A stretch of DNA of 64,000 nucleotides from Pirellulales bacterium (GTDB lineage Bacteria > Planctomycetota > Planctomycetia > Pirellulales > JAICIG01): positions 41,386 through 105,385 of the forward strand of contig DATLUO010000063.1 in assembly GCA_035533075.1 (NCBI GenBank). The letters run 5' to 3'. The notes beneath the pieces are model-generated. The model was given only the letters and a program-made list of their open reading frames with translations. It was not told where the DNA came from and made no database searches. The position numbers and the translations under genes are program-made. This document shows, in pieces, positions 6,900 through 16,388 of the stretch. Position 1 is the stretch's first letter. Every line of letters begins with the position of its first letter.

Positions 6900-9260
6900 A
6901 TGAAAAATCGAGCCATCGCCCTGTTGCTCGTTCTGCTCGCTCAACGCGTTGTCGCCTGCGCGGCAGCCGAGCCGCTCGCCCCGGTTGCGTTTGAGCAGGT
7001 GCGGATCGACGACTCGTTTTGGTCGCCCAAAGTCGAAACGAACCGCACGGCTACGATCGAGGCCAACCTCCGGCAGTGCGAGATCACCGGCCGCATCAAG
7101 AACTTCGCCGTCGCGGGCAAGCTCGCGCCAGGCAAGCACGAAGGAGCGCTCTTCAACGATTCCGATGTCTACAAGATGATCGAGGGAATCGCCTACTCGC
7201 TTTCGACAACGCGCGATGCCCAACTCGAAGAGCGGACCGACGCCATTATCGAACAGATTGCCGCCGCCCAGCAGCCCGACGGTTATCTGAACACGTATTA
7301 CACGCTGGTCGAGCCGCAAGCGCGGTGGCAGAACATCCAGTATGGGCACGAGCTTTACTGTGCCGGGCACTTGATCGAAGCCGCCGTCGCCTACAAGCAG
7401 GCCACCGGCAAGAGCAAGCTGCTCGAAGTTGCCCTAAAGTTCGCCGATGAGATTTGCCGCACGTTCGGCGACGGGCGAAAGTGCGATACATCGGGGCACG
7501 AAGAAGTCGAGCTGGCGCTGGTCAAGCTGTGGCGCGCCGCCGGCGAGCGGAAATACCTGCGGCAGGCGCGATACTTTCTCGACGTGCGGGGCCGCGGCGA
7601 CTTGCGCCGGTTGTTCGGCCAGTACGCCCAGGACGACAAGCCGCTGCGCCAACAAACCGAAGTGGCCGGCCATGCGGTGCGGGCCATGTACCTCTATGCC
7701 GCCATGGCCGACGTGGCCGCCGCTACCGGCGACCGCGAACTGCTCGCCAGCCTCGAAAGCATCTGGCAAGATGTCGTCGAACGCAAGATGTACGTCACCG
7801 GCGGCATCGGCCCCTCGGCCCACAACGAAGGGTTTACGGTCCCCTATGACCTGCCCAACGATTCCGCCTACGCCGAGACGTGCGCGGCGATCGGCATGGC
7901 CCTCTGGAACCATCGTCTGTTCTTGATGACCGGCGACGGCAAATACGCCGACGTGCTGGAGCGAGAAGTCTACAACGGGCTGCTGTCGGGCGTGTCGCTG
8001 TCCGGCGATCGCTTCTTTTACGTCAACCCGCTGGGAAGCACAGGAAACCATCACCGCGTGCCGTGGTTCGATTGCTCGTGCTGCCCGACGAACGTCGTGC
8101 GCTACATTCCGGGCATGGGCGAACGGGCGTTTGCCACTCGCGGCGACGAGCTGTGGACCGTGCTCTATTTCGGCAACGAGGCCGTGGTGGAGTTGGCCGC
8201 TGGCACGGTAAAGGTGCGCGAGGAGACCCGGTATCCGTGGGACGGCGAGGTGAAGCTCACGCTGGCGCCTGAAAAAGCGGCGGCCTTCGACTTCAAGCTG
8301 CGCGTGCCCGGCTGGTGCCATCGGGCCACGGTCGACGTCAACGCGAGGGCGGTCGACGTCCAGGCCGAGCGCGGCTACGTGACATTGAGCCGAACCTGGC
8401 AGCCGGGCGACGTGGTGACGCTTTCGCTGGAGATGCCGGTCGAACGCGTCTACGCCGCTCCGCTCGTCAAGGCCGACGTGGGGCGCGTCGCCATCCAACG
8501 CGGGCCGGTCGTCTACTGTCTGGAGGGCGTCGACAACGACGGCCAGGTGCGCAACTTCGTTTTGCCCCGCCAAGCGAAGCTGGACGCCACCTTCGAGCGC
8601 GACTTGCTCGGCGGAGTCGTGGTCGTCCGCGGCGAAGGTCTGCGAGCGGTTGCCGACGACGGGGAGGATTCGGCCCCAGCGGCCGCCGACGCGCGGCCGT
8701 TGCGCACGCAAGAAGTCAAGTTTCAGGCGGTGCCTTACTACGCTTGGGACAACCGGGCGCCGGGCCAAATGTTGGTTTGGCTGCCCGAGTCGCCCGGACT
8801 GGCGGAGATTCCAGGCGAGAGCGGCGAGCTGGTGCGCGGCATTCGCGTGTCGGCCTCGCACTGCTGGCCGAACGATACGCTGGCGGCGTTGGCCGACGGC
8901 ACGCTGCCCGGCTCATCGGGCGACCACGGTTTGCCGCGCATGACGTGGTGGAATCATCGAGGCACGACGGAATGGGTCGCCTACCGGTTCGATCGGCCGC
9001 GCACTCTCGACACGGTGGCCGTCTACTGGTTCGACGACACCGGCCGCGGCGAATGTCGCGTGCCCGAAAGTTGGCGGCTGCTGTGGCTCGACGGCCACGA
9101 CTGGAAGCCGGTCGAGCTGCGCGCGGGGCGGGCATACTCGACGGCGCTCGACGAATTCAATCGCGTCGAGTTCCTGCCCGTCACGACGCGGACGATCAAG
9201 CTCGAAGCCAAACTGCGGCCCGGCTTTTCGGGCGGGATATTGGAGTGGCAGGTGCCGTGA
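6900..9260 (+). CDS. Glycoside hydrolase family 127 (beta-L-arabinofuranosidase-like, DUF1680), exported
   Basis: GH127 enzymes release beta-L-arabinofuranose from plant glycans with a zinc-bound cysteine nucleophile. ATG 6900 gives a Sec-type signal (MKNRAIALLLVLLAQRVVACAAAEP); an alternative ATG lies five codons upstream. The alpha/alpha-barrel carries YAETCAAIG (zinc-ligand Glu and Cys) near residue 327 and FDCSCCPTNVVRY near residue 393, the Cys-Cys pair holding the nucleophile and zinc ligand, so the active site looks intact. Beta-sandwich regions and a C-terminal segment resembling an F5/8-type discoidin module (ASHCWPNDTLAALADG..., WVAYRFDRPRTLDTV) complete about 786 residues. The next gene starts three bases after the stop. 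Confidence 0.9.
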   Translation: MKNRAIALLLVLLAQRVVACAAAEPLAPVAFEQVRIDDSFWSPKVETNRTATIEANLRQCEITGRIKNFAVAGKLAPGKHEGALFNDSDVYKMIEGIAYSLSTTRDAQLEERTDAIIEQIAAAQQPDGYLNTYYTLVEPQARWQNIQYGHELYCAGHLIEAAVAYKQATGKSKLLEVALKFADEICRTFGDGRKCDTSGHEEVELALVKLWRAAGERKYLRQARYFLDVRGRGDLRRLFGQYAQDDKPLRQQTEVAGHAVRAMYLYAAMADVAAATGDRELLASLESIWQDVVERKMYVTGGIGPSAHNEGFTVPYDLPNDSAYAETCAAIGMALWNHRLFLMTGDGKYADVLEREVYNGLLSGVSLSGDRFFYVNPLGSTGNHHRVPWFDCSCCPTNVVRYIPGMGERAFATRGDELWTVLYFGNEAVVELAAGTVKVREETRYPWDGEVKLTLAPEKAAAFDFKLRVPGWCHRATVDVNARAVDVQAERGYVTLSRTWQPGDVVTLSLEMPVERVYAAPLVKADVGRVAIQRGPVVYCLEGVDNDGQVRNFVLPRQAKLDATFERDLLGGVVVVRGEGLRAVADDGEDSAPAAADARPLRTQEVKFQAVPYYAWDNRAPGQMLVWLPESPGLAEIPGESGELVRGIRVSASHCWPNDTLAALADGTLPGSSGDHGLPRMTWWNHRGTTEWVAYRFDRPRTLDTVAVYWFDDTGRGECRVPESWRLLWLDGHDWKPVELRAGRAYSTALDEFNRVEFLPVTTRTIKLEAKLRPGFSGGILEWQVP

Positions 9261-9263
9261 CGA

Positions 9264-10517
9264 ATGCCTACTATGAGACCACGTATCGGGCTACTTACGC
9301 CGCTGGCAGTTTTCGGATGGCTGGCGCTTGGACTGACCGGTCAAAGCGTCGCGGTCGAGGCGCTCCAGCTCGAAGTAGGCGAGACGGCCGGCATTCGACG
9401 ATTTGGCTATCCGATTGCCCTGACCCTGCCGGAGCTTCCCTTGGACCCAGCCAGCGCGCGTTTTCGCTTGTGCGACGGCGATAAACGGGTGCCGGCCCAA
9501 TTCCGGCGGGAACAAACGCCCGGCGGCGCCGCCCTGTGGTGGCTCGACTTCAACGTGAGCCTGATGCCCAACGAAGTCCGCACCCTGACCCTTGAATATG
9601 GCCCGGACGTGGCGGCCGATGCGGAACCGCGCGGTCTGGAACTCAAACAAACACCGGACGGCTTCGTCATTCGCAACGGTGCGCATCTCACCTGGACCGT
9701 CGGGCGCGATCTGCTCGGCCTGCTGAAATCGGTCGATGCCGGCGAGTTGCGGCACCTGCGCCCGGAAGGAGTTCGCCTGGAGATCGAAGGCGCGAACGGC
9801 GTGCTTTGTGAAATGCGCGACGAAACGGTTTCGCAGCGGGTCATTCGCTCCGGCCCGTTGGCGGTCGCGGTTCGGTACGAATTCACACCGAACGCCGGGC
9901 CCTTTGCTGAAATGAAGTCGACGGTGGACCTCACCTTTCCCGTGTCGAAGAGCTGGGTGCAAGTCGATTGGCAAATCGACGACCCGCGGCACGCCGTGCG
10001 GTCGGCACGCGCCGAGATAGCACAAAACCTCGGTCCGCCGACGGACCAGGAGCCGACCCTGATCGATTTCGGCGCTTCTTCGCTGGTTTACCTGTCGCTG
10101 GAAAAAACAACGGCAGGCAAGCTGCACGCGCGCATGGCGGCGCCGGATTCAAAGGCGCCCCGGCGGCAGTCTTGGGAAGTCCTTCGAGGCGCACCAGACC
10201 GGCTGGAACCATTCGTTACCCGGTCCCCCATGCCCCAAAGCGGCGATGCGGAAGGTTGGGCGCACATCATGGACCGCCATCGTTGCCTCGCCTTGGCGGT
10301 CGACCAATTCGGCAGGGACGGCGATGATTCGATCGAGATCGCCGCCGAGGGCCACACGAGCCTCGTGCGTCGGTTCGCCACCGGCGGAGCCGGTCTTCCT
10401 ACGAGCCAGCGATTCCGGTTCTGGCTGCACTTCGTCGGCTTTCCGCCCCATTTGACTGCGGCGACCAGTCCCCAGTCGATGTTGTCGCCTTTGGTCGTGC
10501 GGATTAGCAAGCCATGA
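9264..10517 (+). CDS. Exported protein of unknown function, possibly polysaccharide-lyase-like beta-rich
   Basis: A 417-residue product with a signal peptide (PLAVFGWLALGLTGQSVAVEA). The mature part is rich in predicted beta strands, starting RRFGYPIALTLPELPLD. The alternation of short hydrophobic strands and the 'sugar-lyase N-terminal RIFT barrel'-like opening are reminiscent of exo-rhamnogalacturonan-lyase-type proteins, but I do not see a diagnostic catalytic motif, so this is a weak suggestion. It is translationally close to the GH127 gene (3-bp gap), which supports a joint role in glycan breakdown. The start could also be ATG 9273. Confidence 0.65.
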   Translation: MPTMRPRIGLLTPLAVFGWLALGLTGQSVAVEALQLEVGETAGIRRFGYPIALTLPELPLDPASARFRLCDGDKRVPAQFRREQTPGGAALWWLDFNVSLMPNEVRTLTLEYGPDVAADAEPRGLELKQTPDGFVIRNGAHLTWTVGRDLLGLLKSVDAGELRHLRPEGVRLEIEGANGVLCEMRDETVSQRVIRSGPLAVAVRYEFTPNAGPFAEMKSTVDLTFPVSKSWVQVDWQIDDPRHAVRSARAEIAQNLGPPTDQEPTLIDFGASSLVYLSLEKTTAGKLHARMAAPDSKAPRRQSWEVLRGAPDRLEPFVTRSPMPQSGDAEGWAHIMDRHRCLALAVDQFGRDGDDSIEIAAEGHTSLVRRFATGGAGLPTSQRFRFWLHFVGFPPHLTAATSPQSMLSPLVVRISKP

Positions 10518-10589
10518 ACGGGGCAAATTCGACGTAGTCTCGCCGCCTGGACGAGCCGAATTCGGCCTACGCGTGGCGATGGCCCCAAT

Positions 10590-10775
10590 AAGGAATCCAC
10601 GGCGCGTTTGCCATCTTCGACGTGGGAAACCCGGGCCGCGGATCGTGCCACCGGCCAGACTTTATATGTCTTGTCGCTCGCCGGGTATACGGCCGAACGG
10701 CCTGAAATCAAGCGCGGGATCGACTTCCTGGTCGCCACGCAAACGCCGGATGGCAGTTGGCCGATGATTTCTTGA
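10590..10775 (+). pseudogene. Fragment of prenyltransferase/squalene-cyclase-like protein
   Basis: An open stretch reads STWETRAADRATGQTLYVLS... and ends ...FLVATQTPDGSWPMIS at TGA 10773-10775. This is a QxxDGSW-type repeat of terpene-cyclase-like proteins. The last block, SWPMIS, with the same surrounding bases, recurs at about 15880, where it belongs to the tail of another copy. The segment has no start and no continuation, so it is a relic. Confidence 0.6.
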
Positions 10776-10962
10776 TCGAATTCGGCGGAGCTTTTGATCG
10801 CAGCACCTCACCAACGGCCAGCCGGCGCGCGTGGTGGAGCAGATTGTTGCTTGATCGCACGCGGTTGCCTCGACGAACTCAATTTGGCACAATTACGGCA
10901 GTTCCCGCCTGAAGCTGGCTCGCCTGCGAGATCCCACCTTGCTCGAAAGGGGCCGAACAGCA
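10776..10962 (+). other. Short decayed spacer
   Basis: A short in-frame stretch reads LTNGQPARVVEQIVA before a TGA near 10853 and looks like the last codons of a lost gene. Otherwise nothing recognisable precedes the DUF1549 start. Confidence 0.25.
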
Positions 10963-12702
10963 ATGAAGTCCTGCCTGTTTGCAAAATCTGGTGTTCGATG
11001 GTTGACGGCGCTCGTGGCGCCGTCACTCCTGTTGATCTCTGCGCCGGCTTGCTCGGCCGACGAGGTTGTCATCGCGTCGGCCACCACCCCATCAGCATCA
11101 GTGCCGACAGTGCTTTCGCCGGCAGCACCTCCATCCACCGCCCCGTTGCACGAGGTCATCGATGAGCGGATCGGCGTCGCCTTGCAGGCCAAGGGAATCG
11201 CGCCGGCTGCGCGAGCGAGCGACGCCGAGTTTTTGCGACGCATCTATTTGGACCTGACCGGCAGCATCCCCACGTTGGGACAGGCCCAAGCCTTTCTTGA
11301 CGACAAGTCGCCGGTCAAGCGGCAGCAACTCGTCGACCGTTTGTTGAACAGCCCGGAATACGCGCGGCAGACGCAGCGCGTGTTTGACGTGACGCTGATG
11401 GAACGACGCCCGGCCAAGCACGTTCCGCAGGCACAGTGGGAAGAATACTTGCGCACTTCGTTTGCCGCCAACAAGCCGTGGGACGTTTTAGTGCGAGAAA
11501 TCGTGGCGGCCGACGGGGCCGACGCGAATTTGCGTCCGGCGGCCCGTTTTTACCTCGATCGCGACGGCGAGCCGAATCTGCTCGCGCGCGATGTAGGCCG
11601 CCTGTTTCTGGGCCGCGATATGCAATGTGCCCAGTGCCACGATCATCCGCTGGTCGAGAACTACCTGCAGGCCGACTATTACGGACTGCTGGCGTTTTTC
11701 AATCGCAGCTTCGTCTTCACGCCCAAAACCGAACCCAAAGCGGTCGTCTTTGCCGAGAAGGCCGAGGGCGACGTGGCGTTCAAGTCGGTGTTTGTGGACG
11801 GCGCCGCCGATCAGCCGGCGCGGCCGCACTTGCCAGGCGAAAAGGAAATCGACGAGCCGCAATTCGAGAAAGGCCAGGAGTATGCCGTAGCGCCTGCCGA
11901 CGGTGTGCGTCCCGTGCCCCAATACAGCCGGCGTTCGCAGTTGCCCGTGCTCTTGCCGCGCGGCGACAACGTCGCCTTTCGCCGCAACATCGCCAACCGG
12001 CTGTGGGCGCTGATGATCGGCCGCGGCCTGGTCCATCCGCTCGATATGCACCATGCCGGCAATCCGCCCTCGCACCCGGCCCTGCTCGACTTGTTGGGCG
12101 AGCGAATTGCGGCGATGGGCTTCGATATCAAAGCGTTCTTGCGCGAGCTGGCATTAAGCGAAACCTACCAGCGGTCGAGCGAGTTGCCGCCGGGGGTGGA
12201 AGCACTGCCGCCCGACAGCTTCGCCGTGGCGCCACTCAAGCCGCTCACGGCCGAGCAACTCGCCCTGGCCGCTCTGCAAGCCACGGGCATCACCGATGTT
12301 CAGCGAGCGGCGCTAGGCCCGGCCCTGAACGAAGCCGCGCTCGACGAAAAGCTGGCCGGCAACATTGCCCCGTTCGTAAGCATCTTTGCCGGACCGGCGG
12401 CCCAGCCAGAACAAGACTTTCAAGCCACTCTGGAGCAGACGCTCTTCCTTTCCAACGGAAGCGTGCTGCGATCGTGGATTGCACCGCAAGCCGGCAACCT
12501 GGCCGACCGGCTGAATCGCATCAACGAAGCGCCCGCCGTCGCCGAGCATATCTACTTGTGCGTGCTCTCTCGGCGGCCGGCGGCCGAAGAGGTGGTTGAG
12601 TTGACCACCTTTTTGCAGGCCAGGGCGCACGACCGCCCCGCGGCCATTCAGGGATGGATCTGGGGACTGTTGGCTTCAGATGAGTTCCGGTTCAACCATT
12701 GA
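10963..12702 (+). CDS. DUF1549/DUF1553 domain-containing protein with c-type heme motif
   Basis: A planctomycete surface/periplasmic protein normally encoded next to a DUF1501 partner; the biochemical role is not established. ATG 10963 gives a signal peptide (ALVAPSLLLISAPACSADE). DUF1549 begins near residue 65 with LHEVIDERIGVALQAKGIAP and includes LRRIYLDLTGSIPT and LLNSPEYARQ. A CAQCHDHPLVEN motif (CxxCH) could bind heme covalently. The DUF1553 part (NVAFRRNIANRLWALMIGRG, HPLDMHHAGNPPSHPALLDL, LALSETYQRSSELP) follows. The length of 579 residues is typical of the shorter, cytochrome-domain-free subtype. It is first in an operon with the DUF1501 and WD40 genes. Confidence 0.88.
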   Translation: MKSCLFAKSGVRWLTALVAPSLLLISAPACSADEVVIASATTPSASVPTVLSPAAPPSTAPLHEVIDERIGVALQAKGIAPAARASDAEFLRRIYLDLTGSIPTLGQAQAFLDDKSPVKRQQLVDRLLNSPEYARQTQRVFDVTLMERRPAKHVPQAQWEEYLRTSFAANKPWDVLVREIVAADGADANLRPAARFYLDRDGEPNLLARDVGRLFLGRDMQCAQCHDHPLVENYLQADYYGLLAFFNRSFVFTPKTEPKAVVFAEKAEGDVAFKSVFVDGAADQPARPHLPGEKEIDEPQFEKGQEYAVAPADGVRPVPQYSRRSQLPVLLPRGDNVAFRRNIANRLWALMIGRGLVHPLDMHHAGNPPSHPALLDLLGERIAAMGFDIKAFLRELALSETYQRSSELPPGVEALPPDSFAVAPLKPLTAEQLALAALQATGITDVQRAALGPALNEAALDEKLAGNIAPFVSIFAGPAAQPEQDFQATLEQTLFLSNGSVLRSWIAPQAGNLADRLNRINEAPAVAEHIYLCVLSRRPAAEEVVELTTFLQARAHDRPAAIQGWIWGLLASDEFRFNH

Positions 12703-12747
12703 TTCCGCGTGTTTCGAACATGGCAGCCAAGAAGGAAAGGAAGTCGT

Positions 12748-14049
12748 ATGCAACGTGGTGCAACTTGTGGAGCCCTTGAACATCGCCTATCGCGGCGGAG
12801 CTTGTTGGCCGGAATGATGGGCGCCACGGTCGGCGGCGGCCTGGCCCACGTATCGGGACTGAGCAACTTGATTCAGCCTGCCGTCGCCGAAGAGTTAGCC
12901 GCACGGCAGAAGCGTGTGCTCATTTTCTTTCTGGCCGGCGGCGTAAGCCAATTGGAATCTTGGGATCCCAAGCCGAACACCGATACGGGAGGGCCGTTTC
13001 GCGCAATCCCGACCAGTGTGCCCGGCATTCACATCAGCGAGTTGCTGCCCTTAACCGCCCAACAGATGCACCGCCTCAACCTGGTGCGCGGTGTGAACAC
13101 GGCCGAAGACGACCACGGCAAAGGCGCCGTGTTCATGGAGACGGGCCGACGCGATAGCCCGGCACAGCGTTATCCGGCGCTCGGCTCGGTGGTTTCGCGG
13201 CTCGTCGCGCCGCCCACCATGGCGCTACCGGGTTACGTCCACATTCAGCCGGGCGGCGGCGGCGTGAACAAGGCCGACGCCGCGTTTCTGGGGCCGAAGT
13301 TCGCGTCGATCACGATCGGCAACGGACAGCCGCCGGCCTATCTGCTGCGGCCGGGCGATCTCACGCCCGCGGCGGACCAGCAGCGCAACGACGTGCGGCT
13401 CAAGGCCAACCAGCGTTTCACCGCTCGTCGCCGTACCGCCGAGACGGAAGCCTACAGCGCTTCCTACGAACAGGCGCGGCAGCTCGTAGAGCGGGCAGAC
13501 GTCTTCGACGTTACCAAGGAGCCGCCGCAAGACCAGGAGCGTTACGGCAGCCACGATTTCGGCCGACATTGCCTTTTGGCCCGCCGACTCCTGGAGCAAG
13601 GGCTGACCTGCGTCAAGGTGACGCACACCAACTACGATTCGCACTCCGAGAACTTCGATTTTCACATCGAGCAGCTTGGTGAGTTCGATCGCCCATTTGC
13701 GACACTGATCGACGATCTGGCACAGCGGGGCATGCTCGACAGCACGCTGGTGGTGGTGATGTCGGAGTTTGGCCGCACGCCAAACATCAACCATCTCTTC
13801 GGCCGCGACCACTGGTCGAAGGCCTGGTCGGTGGCGCTGGCCGGCTGCGGCATGCAAAAGGGGGCGGTCATCGGCAAGACGAACGACAACGGCACGGCGG
13901 TGGTCGATCGCGAAGTCGATGCCCGGAATTTGTTTCACACTTACCTGCGCGCGCTGGGCGTCGATTCAACGGCGAATTATCCGGGACTGAACCGGCCGAT
14001 TCCGATCGGCGATCCGGCGGGCGACGCGATTCAGGAGCTATTGGCATGA
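12748..14049 (+). CDS. DUF1501 domain-containing protein, Tat-exported (sulfatase/phosphatase-like fold)
   Basis: DUF1501 proteins share the alkaline-phosphatase-like fold and are partners of DUF1549/DUF1553 proteins. ATG 12748 follows GGAAAGGAAGTCGT, a purine-rich ribosome-binding site, and gives a Tat signal (LSRRSLLAGMMGATVGGGLA). Diagnostic blocks are VLIFFLAGGVSQLESWDPKP, LLPLTAQQMHRLNLVRGVN, CLLARRLLEQGLTCVKVTHT, and VVMSEFGRTPNIN followed by GRDHWSKAWSVALAGCGM. The length is 433 residues. The last four bases (ATGA) overlap the start of the WD40 gene, indicating translational coupling. Confidence 0.88.
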   Translation: MQRGATCGALEHRLSRRSLLAGMMGATVGGGLAHVSGLSNLIQPAVAEELAARQKRVLIFFLAGGVSQLESWDPKPNTDTGGPFRAIPTSVPGIHISELLPLTAQQMHRLNLVRGVNTAEDDHGKGAVFMETGRRDSPAQRYPALGSVVSRLVAPPTMALPGYVHIQPGGGGVNKADAAFLGPKFASITIGNGQPPAYLLRPGDLTPAADQQRNDVRLKANQRFTARRRTAETEAYSASYEQARQLVERADVFDVTKEPPQDQERYGSHDFGRHCLLARRLLEQGLTCVKVTHTNYDSHSENFDFHIEQLGEFDRPFATLIDDLAQRGMLDSTLVVVMSEFGRTPNINHLFGRDHWSKAWSVALAGCGMQKGAVIGKTNDNGTAVVDREVDARNLFHTYLRALGVDSTANYPGLNRPIPIGDPAGDAIQELLA

Positions 14050-15071
14050 CCGACGAACAACCCGCTCCGCCCGTGCCCGACCCGGCGCAGGTCAGGCAGA
14101 TCAAGGAATTCAAGCACAACCGGCCGCTCTTCGCCTGCCGTATCGATCGGACAGGACGCTTTGCTTTCACCGGCGCGCAAGACAATCTCGTGGTGCGCTG
14201 GGAACTCGACGGCGATAAGAAGCTGGAATTTGCCGGACAGGAGAGCTGGGTGCGCGGCATGGCGTTCCAGCCCGCCGGCGATTTGTTGGCCAGCGGCGAT
14301 TACGCGGGGCGGCTCTGCGCCTGGCGGTGGGCCGCAGACGCCGCAGCCCCGCCCGTTTATAGCGTGGCCGCGCATCAAGGCTGGCTGCGCGCCGTGGCGG
14401 CGAGTCCTGACGGCGCGACGTTCGCCACCTGCGGCAACGACCGCTTCGTGCGGCTGTGGAACGCGGCCGACGGCAAGTTGCTCCGCGAGCTGGCGGGCCA
14501 TGAAAGCCACGTGTACAACGTCGCGTTTCACCCCGGCGGCGGACAGCTCGCAAGCTGCGACCTGAAGGGCGTCGTCAAGCATTGGGATCTCTCGTCGGGC
14601 GCGGCGGTGCGGCAGCTCGACGGTTCTGTCCTCTGGAAATACGACGCGGGCTTTCACGCCGATATTGGAGGGGCGCGCGGCATGGCCTTCAGCGGCGACG
14701 GCGCCTGGCTGGCCTGCGCCGGCGTGACGGAAGTCACCAACGCCTTTGCCGGCGTCGGCAATGCGGCCGTGGCGCTCTTCGATTGGGTCACCGGTGAGCG
14801 CAAGCAGGTATTGCGGCCGAAAGACAACTTCCAAGGCGTGGCCTGGTCGGTGGCCTTTCACCCGGCCGGCTTCATCGCGGTGGTGGCCGGGGGCCAGCAT
14901 GGCGGGGCACTGTGGTTCTTCAGGCTCGACCAGCCGAACCCCTTCTTTGCCTTCAAACTTCCCGCCGACGCGCGCGACCTGGCGTTGCACCCCGACGGCC
15001 TTCGACTGGCGATTGCTCATTCCGATGGTGCGTTGCGGCTCTACGATATTTCACCCAAGCCAGCGGCCTAA
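14046..15071 (+). CDS. WD40 repeat protein
   Basis: A 341-residue protein made of about six to seven WD40 blades. Clear repeat cores are FACRIDRTGRFAFTGAQDNL, WVRGMAFQPAGDLLASGDYA, LRAVAASPDGATFATCGNDR followed by FVRLWN, and VYNVAFHPGGGQLASCDLKG followed by VVKHWD; later blades (RGMAFSGDGAWLACAG, WSVAFHPAGFIAVVAGG, LALHPDGLRLAIAHSDGAL) are less regular. There is no signal peptide, so it is probably cytoplasmic or exported by another route. It overlaps the DUF1501 stop by four bases. It probably acts as a protein-interaction propeller for the same unknown system. Confidence 0.85.
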   Translation: MTDEQPAPPVPDPAQVRQIKEFKHNRPLFACRIDRTGRFAFTGAQDNLVVRWELDGDKKLEFAGQESWVRGMAFQPAGDLLASGDYAGRLCAWRWAADAAAPPVYSVAAHQGWLRAVAASPDGATFATCGNDRFVRLWNAADGKLLRELAGHESHVYNVAFHPGGGQLASCDLKGVVKHWDLSSGAAVRQLDGSVLWKYDAGFHADIGGARGMAFSGDGAWLACAGVTEVTNAFAGVGNAAVALFDWVTGERKQVLRPKDNFQGVAWSVAFHPAGFIAVVAGGQHGGALWFFRLDQPNPFFAFKLPADARDLALHPDGLRLAIAHSDGALRLYDISPKPAA

Positions 15072-15221
15072 TCCCTTCCAGCGAAGTGCTCGAATTGGCC
15101 CGGAGGTCCAGATGTTGCAAGTCTTTGGAAAGGCGGTGGCGGCACGATGGCAACGAAGTCGGTCGTGGTATAGAATCGGGGCTGCCGCCGCCGATCAAGG
15201 TTTCTTGTCGTGGGTCGATGC

Positions 15222-16006
15222 ATGGTTCGCAGCTTCTCGTTCGCGTTGTTCATTTCGGCGTTTTGCCTTGTGCATCTGGCCCTGGCCAACGAACCGGCTT
15301 CGGTTGCCTCGGCAACGCGGCAGCAGGTCCAGCAGTCGGTCGAGCACGCCATTGGATATCTGCAAACCGAAAGTGCGGCGTGGCTGAACACGCGCAAATG
15401 CGCCGCCTGTCATCACGTGCCGCTGCCGCTTTGGGCGCTGAGCGAAGCCGAACGGCAGGGGTACGCCATCGACAAGAAATTCGTGGCGGATACGGTCGAG
15501 TCGCTGCTGGGCAGCAGAGACAAGTTGATGGCCTCAAAGATCTTTCCCGATCCGGCCGGTCCGCCCGACCCGCGCCCCCAGGGTCGAGGGCTGAATATGG
15601 GGCTGCCGTTCCTGGCCGTGGCTGCACGGTCGTTGCCCTCGCTGGAAGAGGGACAGAAACAAAGCCTGAAGCTGATCGCGGAGCAAATCGTCAAGAAGCA
15701 GCAACCAGATGGTTCGTGGGAATTCTTTGCCACTCTCAGGCGGCCGCCGATCAACGAAAGCCAGACCACCGACGCCGCCTGGATCATCATGGCGCTCGAG
15801 GGGGAAACGGGCCCAAGCGCGCCGGAAGCGCAGCGCGCGGCGCTGTCGAGAGCGATCGCCTGGCTCGAGCTTGCAGTTGGCCAATGATTTCTCGATCGAC
15901 CCCTGACGGTTCGCCCGGCAGCTCGAAACTATTGACGCCGATCACCTGCGCTGCAAGCTCCTGGGCCACGCTCGGCCTGGCGAGACTTGCGCCGAAGGAG
16001 AAATAG
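15222..16006 (+). pseudogene. Prenyltransferase/squalene-cyclase-like protein with CxxCH motif, internally deleted and frameshifted
   Basis: ATG 15222 gives a signal peptide (MVRSFSFALFISAFCLVHLA). The N-terminal part has a CAACHHVPLPLWALSEAER block (CxxCH heme-type motif) and QxxDGSW-type cyclase repeats (QQPDGSWEFFATLRRPPINE, then TTDAAWIIMALEG). After ...AIAWLELAVGQ the frame ends at 15887. In the next frame the tail resumes at once as SWPMISRSTPDGSPGSSKLL... and ends ...WATLGLARLAPKEK at TAG 16004. The missing middle (about 100-200 residues by family length) includes the block preserved at 10590-10775. The junction lies in GCAGTTGGCC, suggesting a short-homology deletion. Confidence 0.7.
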
Positions 16007-16136
16007 ATCGAGGTTGCGCGCTCTGTCCGTGCCGGCGCCGGCCTCATTGTTGCGCTATGAGCAGCCTTCGTCCAACTGACCGCGGCCGGAAGCTTCTTTG
16101 CTTGGGGCCATCAGCCACCGGCCCAATAATGACGCC

Positions 16137-16388
16137 ATGAGCCGACAGTTTCAGTTCAGCGTTAAGGGATTGCTAGCCCACCTAGCGCTAGTCGCTGTTG
16201 GCTGCACCTGCCTTCAGTCGAGCGCCAACCAACGATGGGCTTGGCAGAGTGCTTGCCTCATCGTGGGCACGGCCGCCGCCTGGGGCGGTGCATGGGGCGT
16301 TCTCAGGGGCAGACCGGTCCTCTTCGCGGCGGCGGTCGCCGTAGCGATGCTTCCTCTGGTGTGGCTCATATACGCCCACAAGCTCTAA
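16137..16388 (+). CDS. Small membrane protein, FQFSVKGLL type
   Basis: An 83-residue protein with an N-terminal MSRQFQFSVKGLLAHLALVAVG, a start seen repeatedly in short planctomycete membrane proteins. Two or three hydrophobic helices follow (CLIVGTAAAWGGAWGVL, PVLFAAAVAVAMLPLVWLIY). Function is unknown. ATG 16137 is preferred over the upstream in-frame start at 16098 because the motif begins there. Confidence 0.6.
   Translation: MSRQFQFSVKGLLAHLALVAVGCTCLQSSANQRWAWQSACLIVGTAAAWGGAWGVLRGRPVLFAAAVAVAMLPLVWLIYAHKL

Noticed and set aside
7434..8861. 475-codon minus-strand ORF opposite the GH127 gene
   Set aside because: Shadow frame; the plus frame contains the zinc and nucleophile motifs.
10573..10767. 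64-residue ORF as a real small gene
   Set aside because: It is in a different frame from the cyclase-like relic that explains the same bases, and it has no ribosome-binding site.
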